Source of the DNA: Heterotrichella gracilis | Lineage: Eukaryota; Sar; Xanthophyceae; Tribonematales; Xanthonemataceae | Direction of reading: 5' to 3' | DNA: 64,000 bases | NCBI GenBank assembly: GCA_032358255.1 | Contig: JAULBX010023185.1 | Coordinates: 1-64,000, forward strand | Shown here: piece by piece, positions 24,459 through 35,021 of the stretch | How positions within the stretch are numbered: the stretch's first letter is position 1 | How the letters are laid out: every line of letters begins with the position of its first letter | The notes under the pieces: model-generated | What the model saw: the letters and a program-made list of their open reading frames with translations, nothing else | Database searches by the model: none | Told to the model about the DNA's origin: nothing | Translations under genes and position numbers: made by a program

Positions 24459-25560
24459 CGCGTGAAATTCGAGTCCTGTCGTGCACGCCAGGCGTCGAAA
24501 GGCTCTACACCTGTGGGTCGCAGTTGCAATGCAGGAGGTTTCTTTTATGCATGCATGCAAACTTGTCAAACCAAACAAAATAGAAAAAAATATTTTTAAT
24601 TAATCATTGTTTTTTTATAAAATTGATTTCTTTTTAGGAGTTCTCGTTTTCGTTGTGTCCTGCCCCTTGGTCATGACCACGTGGTGCACCAAGACATTGC
24701 TGACAATACAGCAAAGAACTGCGTCGCAGGCTGTAAAAACCGCCAGCGCCTGCGCTACAATATTTTATTTTGGTGCAGCATGTACTCCACCCTGCGGACC
24801 TCTGCAGGCAGACACACTGTGCCTCCCCACAAGCAGATACCCTAATATACTGGATGGGGAAGCATGTACCGAGTATAGCCGTGCTATAAATACACTAACA
24901 AACAAAGATAGAGACATGACGCCCCCACACGCGGCGGCACATCTCGAGCCAGCTTTGTTGAAAATACTTGTTTGATGTGAGACCTGATACTCATTGCTAA
25001 TTGCCAATAAGCCCCGAGGTTATATCCTGCACAACAACCTAGCACATAAAATGGTACTGTCCTCCTACAGGGTGCAAATTTATAAAGTACTCTCCATATG
25101 CAATAGTCAAGCAGAATAATTTGTAGTTGCACTAGTGCGACTAGTGACAGAATACAGTAACGTGCATTTACGATGGTTTTGCTATTGTAGCCTAATGGGG
25201 CACTTGTACGGAAAAACGTAGCAATAGTTTGGACCCCTGCAGTTGTTAGCGCTGGATTATCAAATGCCATGACCAGTGCCAGGACCAAACTGCTCGGGGC
25301 CGCATATGCAGGACTGACTGCTGTGCATCTGTTATCATTCTGTCATTGTCAACAACTAAGCAGCGGTACTGACCCGCGCCGGTAAGCTCGGGGCTTCTAA
25401 GGCTATCAAACCCTGGCACCAGAATCAAATGCAGAACTTTATAAAGGGAGCCCTCCACACAAGAACTCTGCAGTTTCTCCTCCCCTTGCCTGCATTCCAC
25501 TGTAGTCGAGGCGCTTTTTTTCATCCCAGCACCCCACATCCACAGGGTCTCCCAGAGGAC
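24459..25560. other. Spacer between rhomboid copies 2 and 3
   Basis: About 1.1 kb, AT-rich near 24570-24640. It holds the upstream flank of copy 2 and the 3' flank of copy 3. No gene is recognised. Confidence 0.55.
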
Positions 25561-27724
25561 CTATGGTTTCCTAGGCCAACACATGCGGGATATGCTCCCA
25601 AACAGCATCCTCAGCAGGTGCTTGGCAGCTTGCATGGCAGCTACCAGCGCAATGGCGGCCACGCCCCCAGCAGCCCCGCCTATGTGGCCCCTGCAAAACA
25701 GAATTCGCATCTAACATTCCATCAGAAGCGGGATGTTCCGCATGAGCATCACCAGAAACAATGGGAGCGGATAGGGGCGCTTTTGATGGCATGGACAACA
25801 CCTCTTATATGATTTTTTTGCTGGTATGAGACAATGACCGGCTGGCAACGCCTTGTCCATAGTTGGCCTCACCAGGTGCAGTAGCAAGTGAATGCAAGCC
25901 AATAAATGCCAAGATGTCACTGTCCTCACCGTGAGCCGTGCAACGAGTGGTGGAGCCATGGCTGAGGACACCCTACACTCTACACCCCAATCAGCAGTGT
26001 GCACTCCAAACTCGGTGGAAAAACTGGCACTGTCCTTTCCAGGGACTGTGCAGGTGGTGCAAGCCAATCTAGGAGGCCGGGCATTGTCTTCACAAATGGC
26101 TGTGCCAGTGGATGCAAACCCAAACTGGATGGATACTCCGCTGCCCTCACCAGTTGTCTGCGTTTGGCACACAGCGGTGGATGAGCCACAGCTGCATACC
26201 CAGCGCCAGCAGCGATGCCAGCAACTTGCTCATGAAGTTATCCACCACCCCCACAAGCTGCACCGGACCTTTCACCCCCTGGCGCTGCTGTGCCACTGCT
26301 TGCCATGCCATGACCGTCCCATGTGCCGCCACCACCCCGCACACCCCTCCTGATGCCCCGATGGAGGGTATGTATGCTGGGTTGAAGTGCATGCTTGCCA
26401 AGGATCCCGCCACCACCGAGATGCAGTACACTGCCAGGAAGCTGTCTGTGCCTATGGCTGCCTCCAGGGGCCTCCCAGCCATGTACAGAGTCAAGCAGTT
26501 TCCCTGTGTGCAGGGTGTGGGTTGTGGTAAGGGTGGGTACCCATGGGATGGCCGCAGGCACAGTAAAGGTATACATATTTACCATTATAGGCATTCAAAA
26601 TCGACAGCAGTTAAGTAACAGATATGCCGCAAGGTGGTGTTGGCTGCGCGCATGCATTGGGCAACCCCATTGACAGAGATGGTAGAGATGGTGACGTAGC
26701 TGTTGCAAGGTTGACAGCTGATCTGGCTATACGCGTGTGACCAAGTTAAACAGATGTCGGCTTGCATGGATTGGGCCAGCTGCCAAACAAGGCGCTTGAA
26801 AATTATGCAATGGCAGGTTTAGGGTTTATGGTACCTACCAGCAGGTTTTAGGGTTTAGGGTACCCACCAGCAGGTGCAAAGGGTTGCCATGCAGGAGCGA
26901 GCACGTGAAGGCCCTCCACCACTCCCCACGCAGGAATAGCTTCTTATCCTGCGATACCAGAAGCACAGCCAGGTTAAAGTCTAATTTCCAGCGTCTTCAG
27001 CCCATGATTGACCCCAGGTTGTGGGCGAACCCGGGGTTTTTGCACACAAATGAATGTGGAGAGCCTGGATGAGGTGGCGCAGCATTGTGAAACGCAGGTC
27101 ACCCACCAGCCACCACTGCTGCATCAAGGGGTCCACCCAAAAGAAGTTGTAGCTGTCAGTCTCCCAGACCAGCTTTTTCACCATATCACGCACTGACTCC
27201 CACCCGGCCTCCACAAGGTCGAAGTGGGACTGCATGAAGGGCCACCAGACAACGAAAAAGACGACAATGTTGGCGCAGATGACTATGGTGGTGGCTGTCG
27301 GGTGGTGCTGCTTACTGCCAGGACTCTTGGCAGGAGACCTATAATCAAAACGTCCCTGTCAGCACTGGTTACTCTTGCTTGGTACCCAGTTGAGTAAGTG
27401 CCCGCAAAACGGGACACACCTTGATTCAGTAGCACTAGCAGCGCATCTCGTGGTTGGAGCAGTTTGTTGACCGTGCTTTGTGGGTTGGGTTGTCGTCGAC
27501 TTCAGCTTCCCCACTTGCTTCAACCCTCGACACAAGGGGGCTACAGTGGCTCCAGCCACTGAGTGCCAGGCCCTTACGAGCTGCTTACTAGCAAGGAGTG
27601 TCTGGCCAGCACGCAAGTGTGACAGTGCAGGACTAGGCGAGAAGTTGCACCGCTGACACCGCCCCGACACGGTACCACTGCATGGCATGCCAATGCATGC
27701 AGCTGCCATCGCACGAAATACCAC
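25561..27724 (-). CDS. Rhomboid intramembrane serine protease, array copy 3 (splicing doubtful)
   Basis: Exons: 27724-27420, 27338 to about 27090, 26948-26868, 26503-26151, 25690-25561. The N-terminal segment is basic and Ser/Thr/Ala-rich, consistent with a transit peptide. Exon 2 carries the first span (TIVICANIVVFFVVWWPFM) and a long loop; exon 3 RGEWWRAFTCSLLHG; exon 4 the catalytic Ser in GASGGVCGV; exon 5 the catalytic His in DNWGHIGGAAGG with a longer tail than copy 1. Exons 3-5 are clean and in phase. The weak point is exon 2: where copy 2 has the donor GTAAGC, this copy has ATGCTG, and I find no other GT in the right phase. It may therefore be newly inactivated, or use an unusual donor. 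The start could also be the Met at 27709. Confidence 0.65.
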
Positions 27725-28062
27725 CCCTGGCGTGCATGCCAGGCGTCAAGAGACTGTATACTTGTGATCGCGTTTGCGATGCAGGAGTTTGACTGTTGCA
27801 TGCGTGCCAAAACCCGCTTTTCAAACCAACGAAACAGAAAAAGCATCATTATTTTTACAAATTGATTTTATTTTATTTAAGGTCTCGTTTTCGTTGTGTC
27901 CAGTCTTCCCCTTGATAACGCTGGTTTGCATCTCGCACACAATTTCCACCTCTACAAACAGGCAGCCAGCCTTCATCCTTGCCCAATTTCTTTGCTTTTA
28001 CCGCTGATGTATATGCGAAATGCTGTGTAGCTGTCAGGGGCGGCTTCCAGCAGCGGGACCCG
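27725..28062. promoter_or_regulatory. Divergent spacer between rhomboid copy 3 and DWNN gene
   Basis: 338 bp between two divergent start codons, presumably with both promoters and 5' UTRs. A T-rich stretch lies at about 27850-27885. No motif was identified. Confidence 0.5.
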
Positions 28063-31000
28063 ATGTCTGGCCTGATTTACTTCAAGTTCAAAAACACCAT
28101 CTCCTTCGACACAGTCACCTTCGACGGAGCCTTCGTCACTGTTGGCGAGCTCAAGCGCCTGATTGCTGAAAAACGGGGCATTTTAGCGGAGGACAGCGGC
28201 TGCCTGGTTGTTTCTGACCCCCGCACCAACCAGGAGTACCAGGATGACTCCCAACAGGTGGCCAAAAACACCTCCGTCCTCGTCCGCCGTGTCTCCCAAG
28301 TCAGGCACAAGGCGTTACAAGCGGCTGCCACCGAGCCCGCAAAGCCCTCCAACGCGCCTGCGGTAGCCCAGCAGCCCGTCACCGTCCCCGCCGCTCATGA
28401 TGCAGCTGCAGCCGATGATGACCTGTTCGGTGGCAACCCCTACGCCGCCCAGGTGGCGCAGCCCTTGGCCATTGACGAGGAGGACGAGGCGCTGGATAAG
28501 CTCATCGGCGGGGCTGCCTCCAACTGGCAGCGGGAGGTCCGAGCAGCGGGGCGGGGAGGGCGTGGGAGGGGGAGGGGGGGCAGGGGGATGCTGCGCCCCG
28601 AGGTCCCGCCTCCCAACTACTTCTGCCACCGCTGCGGCAAGCAAGGGGGGATGCCTGACAGCCACTTCTACCGGGACTGCCCCACGCACGACGACCCCAA
28701 CTTCAAGCAGGTCAGGGCGCCAGTGGGGATCCCCATGACCCGGCTGGCTGTCAACCAGGAGGGGGCGCTCATCCTCCCCAATGGCCAGACAGGAACCCTG
28801 CTGGCCAACGAGGCAGAGTTCCAGCGGGCCATCGCCGGCCTACCCACCGCACCCGGCGCAGCACCCGGCCCCTCAGCCCAACCCTCCCGCCAGCACCCAG
28901 CAGTCACCCAGCAGGCGCCGCCTGCCCCCGCCCCCAGACCCCCTCCGGCGGCCCTGCAGCAGCCCCAAGCGGCGCCCGCGCTTGCCCTCACCTACCCCAA
29001 CTTTGAGCCTGCACTGGCCGGCGACGACGACCACTACACCGCCCCAGCGGTTAGCAAGTCCGTCAGCCTGGGGTTTGGCATGGGGGATGAGGACAGGCGC
29101 AGGACGGACAGGGCGCGCCAGGAGGAGGGCACCTCGGGGCCAGGGCTGGATGGCATGCCCCTGCTCCCCATTTTCCCCAAGGGGATGCTTCCGGAGGGTC
29201 CCTGGGACGCCGTCCTGACCGCCTTTGGGAAGGAGAAGCCGCTCACGCCGGAGGAGTTTTTGCGGCTCAAGGGGGAGGCGCAGCGCAAGTACCAGCGGGG
29301 GGGGAGCTCCCGCGACGACAAACCCAGGGACAGGGACAGCCCCGACCGCAAGAGCCGGGCCACGCGCCGCCGCAGCCGCAGCCCCAGCCCCAGCAGGAGC
29401 AAGCACCGCGCGCACCGCAGCCAGAGCAGGGGGCGGTCCGAGGGGCGGTCGCGGCACCGCCGCTCGCGCTCGCGTTCGCGCTCGGCGTCCTCCCAGGCGG
29501 ACCGGCGCGCGCGGCGCACCAGCAGCCGGCGCCGCAGCCGGCGGTCGAGGTCTGCGTCTGCCAGCGTGGCCAGCGAGCAGCTGCGCAAGGGGTCGGAGCG
29601 GCAGCGGGTGAGTGGTGCACCGAGTTAGGGGTTAGGTTAGGGTAATGGCATTGGCGCACCTGTACCTGTACACTCACACTTGACGCCTGCACCCGAGTGA
29701 TTGTTGGGCTTGCTGTTGCGCCTGCTGCCTGTGTTTGGTTAGGTGAGCACCACTTCCCTTGCAGATACTTGCATAGGTAATATATGTCTCTCCTGCACTG
29801 TGTGCTTGCGGTCCTTTACGAGCGGTACCTCCCTTGCATCATCCCTGTACTTTGACCCACACTTGGCATGCCCCACACGTGAGCCTTCCCCACGCTCCTA
29901 ACACTGTGGCGCCACCCTTTTGATGCTAACACATGCCGCGTAGCTTCCTCCACCCTTCTAATGCTAATGCACGCCCCCTTTGCTTGCTCCACCCTCTGGA
30001 CGCTAACACCTCCCCCGCTTGCTTGCACCAGGACGACGCCCGCAGCCGCGGGGAGCGCCGCTCCAAGGCCAAACCCACCACCACCACCGTGGAGGAGGCC
30101 AGCGCGGTGGTGGGCAGCCGCAAGCGCACCCGCCCACGGTCGCGCGGGCCCGGGGAGAGCACCGGGCGCTGGGAGATGGCCACGCAAGCCGCCAGCCGGG
30201 CTGTTGCCAGGTCTGGGACCACCGCACCCAAGGCTGCTGCGAGCGGCGGGGAGCGCAGCGTGGGGATTGGAGCGGGAGCAGGGGAGGCGGAGGCCAAGCC
30301 CAGCAGCTCTGGCAGCCAGCAGGGGGTGGAGGAGGGCGTTGGCGCGGCAGAGAGGGGCGAAGGAGACAGGTTGGGATGCTGTGCTGCGCGCCTGGTGTCG
30401 CACGCCGTCAGCGGCGGCGGGCGTGGGTTTGGGTGGGGTGTAGCTGTACATAGGGCGACATGGGGTGGGGTGTGTAGATTATATCGACAAAGGACTTCTC
30501 TGTTGAACTGAATTGTGCTCTTGGTCACGTTTTGCTTTACTTTTGTGTTCTGCAATTTTTTTGTTTTATTCTCCGCAGTTTCTTTCCTGCTATCTGCTTG
30601 CTCGTCCATTTTTGCAGCACGGGCTTGCTATGATTTTTATTGAACTTTTTTCTCTGTACTCATTTCTTGCTATGTATTGTACTATTTTTCCTGTACTCTT
30701 TCAGCAAGCAGGCAACGTTCAGGCTCTCGAATAAAAAATCGGCTGGTTGCTTTGGTGCTTTCTATAACCCATCAGCTAGCCAGACACTCTCAGACAGGAA
30801 AAAAGATAGGATTACGACAGTGTTGACACAACCTGGAACAGTGGTATACAGTGTACCAGCATATGGGATGGCAGCAAATTAAGACAGAACACACACCGCT
30901 GGTGTAAAAGGCAACTTGAGCGGGCACCATCTAGGCCTGGCTATCCATCAGCTATTGCCGGCTGGTTGTATGTGGCTTTGCTGGGTGTCTTGTTGCTGCA

Positions 31001-33663
31001 ATATATGTTCTTGGTGTCCATCTTTGTTACCTGAGAGCAGTTCTAGTAGCCCTTTAGCATATCCTTTGGGCAGTGTTTGCCAGCAGCACGATTAGCATAG
31101 CTATAGAGCATCCAGAAAGCCTACTTTGCAGTTGCACATCTGCAAGTCATTCTATACTGTCAGTCATAGCCAGCTAAAAGATAGGGAGTGAGAGAAGAGT
31201 AATAACTGGCAGTAGTACTGAGTTTTGTCAGAAAGCAGCTCCAGAGCTCTCAGTTGTTGCAATGAGCTGTGCACTACCTGTTGCACTCCTTTGCTAAATG
31301 TGTTGCTTTGCTAACTTTGTTGCCCAGTGTGCTCTTTCCTTCTGTTTTCAGCTGCTTCACCCACCTGCAAGTTGTTTCATTGCCCACATCCCTCTGTTTT
31401 GCTGCAGACCTGCCAGCTCAGAACCAGCAGCCAAACGCAGCAAGGTGTCTGATGCCCAGGAGCCTGACCAGCGCAGCGAAGGCATGGCTGAGGTGGCAGG
31501 TGCCTCTCCCAGGAGTCCAAGCAGGAGCAAAGGTGACTCTGACAGGCTCAGGTTGAGCTCAGTTTCCTTTGAGGCGGACGAAGGTGACTCTCCAAGTGAC
31601 GCTGCTGGCAAGGTGGAAGTGAAAGAGGAGGCAGGTGAGCGTGACACAGATGGCAGCTAGTCAGTTTTTGTGGGTATCAGCTTTTGTGGGTGATATGGGT
31701 TCTGCAATGCTTTATGGTATGCTATCTTGGTGCCTAAAGCGAACCACCGGGTGAACCCTGGAATGTCACCTGTGGGCACCTCCTTTCTTACTCTCGTTGC
31801 TGTTAAATTTGCGTGATTTGCACATATTATCCACCTACAGGCAACCTGTCGACCTGCTTTGAATAGAGTTGAGCGAGCCAGCGGTGATAGCCAGCTGATT
31901 GTGCTGCGCCAGACCAGCCTAAGTAGAACAGCAATATTGAATGATGATAACAACACCTCATCAACCATTCATTTGGTGCTGTGCAGACAAGCCCAAGAAG
32001 GAGAAGAAGAAGCACAAGAAGGAGAAGGACAAGGAAAAGGATGGGGACAAGAAGAAAAAGAAGAAGCACAAGAAGCACAAAGAGAAGGAGAAGGATGAAG
32101 AGAAGCAACGGGGGCGAGAGAGCTCTGGCAGCCCTGCCTCTCCTCGGAAACGCAGCGGTATGTGCACTTTTATCACACTCCCAAGAAAGAGCACCCATAG
32201 TCCCACCTTACTCATCTAATCTCCTATCTCGTATATGCAACCGTTGTCACTACACAAAGGCAACTTTTGCTCTTGCAAACTTCCAAAAAAGGGTCCAGTT
32301 CTCAAGTTATCGAGACTTCAATAAGTAAAGAATAAAGGAACTGAGATGATTGTCTCAATTTAAATGATGCGAGGTAAGCCGTGGCCTCGGCTTAGAAGCC
32401 TTTCCTGTCAACATGCCACCATCGGGGTTTTTACCTGACCGTATCAGCTTGGTGCTGTTGCCATGTGGCTGCATGAAGTGAGCGTGCCCCATGCCACGTC
32501 AGACGTGGAAGGGTTAGGGTTAGGGTTAGGGTTAGGGTTGGCCTGTTGCACTGCACCAACCATGTTCCTTGTCTGTCGCCCAGCGACACTGGCGCCGTAT
32601 GCTCGGCTGGCAGTTGTGCATTGCTCATCCAATGCATGGCACCTGGCGCCGCTCCTCCAGCGCACGGCATCCTGTCAGTATGCATGACAAAAAGGGGCTG
32701 GTGCTGCGAATGCTTGGCTGCCAGGCTGGCATCGCACATCGCCAACGCCGCTGCATGCCACAGTGCATCGCACAAGGGTATTTTAAGGATACTGTCCCCA
32801 TGCATTGCACAGCCTGTACATCACACAGCACACTGTGTGGCATCCACATACGCTGGGGGTTTGCCTGTGCATGGGCTGCTTTGTACTGCTTCCAGCCTGC
32901 ACCCTCTGCACACATTACACCACACCATTTGGCGCATAGGCTCAGTGGGAAAGGCTGAGGCTTGAGGGCGCCCTTGACCACCACCTGGGTTAAGTGCATG
33001 TGAATTGTGTGAGGGTTCAGGCCAAGGCCAAATGCATCTACCAGAAAGGCCTTTCAGGGTCTGGCTTATTCCATTGCAATAGTGGCTAAGATGAGGGGCA
33101 TCCCTGACCCAAATCATTAAAGCATTCCTGACCATGCATCCACACATTCATGGTGCTTAATACTCGTAACTAACCAACAAATCCCGCACATTGCAGTGTC
33201 TCCAGCGCCAGTGGAGCGCGCGCCCCAGCGGCCAGTGCGCATCGTCGAGCCAGTGCGGGTCATCCCAGTGTCCCTCAGGGGCCGCCTGGGGGCTCCCGCC
33301 ACCTCCCGCGCCCCCGCCACCCACCCGCTCTTCAGCCGGGCGCTGGGTGCGCTTGGTGGCGGTGATGGCGGTGGCGGTGGCGCGCGGGGGGGGCGGAGGG
33401 AGGAGGTGCGATGGGATGGGGACCGGGGGATGGGGAGGGAGACTTGGCAGGGGGAGGGGTCTGTTGAACGGGAGAAGGGGAGGGAGGCGCGGCACAGAGG
33501 GGGTTTTACGGAGAGGGACAAGGGGCAGGAGAGGGAGAGGGAGAGGGAGGGCGAGCGGCATCATCGTGACAGGGGGGAGAGGGAGCGGGTGCAGGAGGGG
33601 AGGGACAAGCACCACAGGGATCGCTCGCGGGATGAGAAGCACAAGTCCAGTCGGCGCCACTAG
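28063..33663 (+). CDS. DWNN / zinc-knuckle protein, RBBP6-Mpe1 family
   Basis: Five exons: 28063-29607, 30032-30369, 31408-31634, 31987-32157, 33197-33663; 915 aa, in phase. The start at 28063 (MSGLIYFKFKN) is preferred to an in-frame ATG 84 bases upstream because DWNN domains begin at the very N terminus. Residues 1-80: DWNN ubiquitin-like fold (FDTVTFDGAFVTVGELKRLI, ending VAKNTSVLVRRV). Residues about 190-220: CCHC-type zinc knuckle CHRCGK...HFYRDC followed by GIPMTRL, as in RBBP6. The family works in pre-mRNA 3'-end cleavage/polyadenylation and as a ubiquitin ligase. No RING finger follows the knuckle: the next Cys-bearing block is absent and replaced by Pro/Ala-rich sequence. The C-terminal half is RS-, KE- and KHK-rich, typical of nuclear splicing-speckle proteins. 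Confidence 0.9.
32511..32539 (+). repeat. (TTAGGG)4 tract
   Basis: Four to five consecutive TTAGGG units in the last intron of the DWNN gene. Six-base units are used here, unlike the TTTAGGG found elsewhere in the window. Confidence 0.85.
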
Positions 33664-35021
33664 CATGACCAGGACCTGGCCAGTGGCAGTGTGAGAACCC
33701 TAGGGCCTCGTTTCCGTAGTGTGGGGCATGGGCAGGGTTTGACCCCATTGGGCAAATCCATTCAGTTTTCAGCGTTGCGCACAAATACTTGTAGCGAGTT
33801 GTAGGTCCAGCTAGGCAGCCATTGATCCACCATTGCCATGCCCACTAAGAGATCATTGATAGCATAATGCCCACACGCCCACCTTGACAGAAACCCAAAG
33901 GGTGGAATAATCATTGGCAATCCCGTCGAGTTGGGCTTATAGAACCCGTGTCAGGGCCCACCTGTTTGGGGTTTAAAGTAAAGCTTAGCCTTGATATGGG
34001 TCCCAAGACCATCCTCAACCATTTTCACGGGATTGTACTATTTCCTCCCGAATGTTGATCATCATCATCAATTATTGTAGGTCTTGAGCTGTGCTCAATT
34101 TTGTAATCACATGCAGTACTTTCCCACTGGGCCAGATTTGCCACACCATGATGGAGCCACTAGACCTAGTAGTTGGTCTTGGACAAACTCAGACTGGCAG
34201 ATTGCCGAGTCGCAATCGGATCCTGCGTATTGTGGTGGTGACTGCCAAACATCGAGTCACTACATCAAAAGTCATCGATCATGGTGTATGATATGATACA
34301 ATAATCGAGCGACGTGCATATAATAATGAACTATAGTATTACTAATTAATTACAACATTGGATCAGAATCATTGATAGTTTCCAAATCTGCGCATGCAAA
34401 ATTGCAATTTGCAGGTAATTTATTGGATAATACAGATAACATATAGATCTGTATTAATAAAATTCAGATAAAACAACTCACAACGGATGCTTGCAAGCAA
34501 AATGCCATTCACCCTGAGGGCGCCGCCAGAGCCTCGGTAAAATCACAAGAATATTCACGGGATCAGATTCTGAGATGGTCACTGACATATGGTGTGCATG
34601 GCGAGGTTGCCAACCACAGGCTGAGCCGCTGTGCCACAGTCAGTGACAAAAGAAAAGCATGGCATGGGAGGCGCGCAACCACTGCTGTATCACTGGTCAA
34701 CGCTTCTAAACAGAACACATACGTGCCAGACAAAGGCTGTCGCGTCGGGGTTCCGAAAGAAGCAGAGCTGCCAGAAAACCAGCAAAGAAAGCTGCGAAAC
34801 CAATTTTGACAGAACATTCAAGTCAGGTTTGGTCAGTTAGGGCTGCTGATATTGAGTCGGGCTAGTCTGTACCCTCACACTCTGCGTGTACTACGCGTGA
34901 CCCCCAGCAGGGCATCAGCAGGAAACACCCTATCCCCTCAGTAATAAACCCTGGGCAGGGCAAACGCCACCCCTCAGTAGTAAACCATAGGCAGGGCCAA
35001 CACCTCCCAATTAGGATCCCC
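33664..35021. other. Spacer between converging genes
   Basis: 1.36 kb with the 3' UTRs of the DWNN and beta-helix genes. AT-rich at about 34300-34480. Apart from the 3'-end copies at 34936-35003 nothing is recognised. Confidence 0.55.
34936..35003 (-). repeat. Two copies of the beta-helix gene 3' end
   Basis: Two about 30-base segments matching the stop region of the beta-helix gene (35020-35050; CTCAG-AGTA-AC-C-GGGCAGGGC), at about 34936-34970 and 34974-35003. Both lie downstream of the stop codon, so here the echo copies a gene end rather than a splice junction. Confidence 0.8.
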
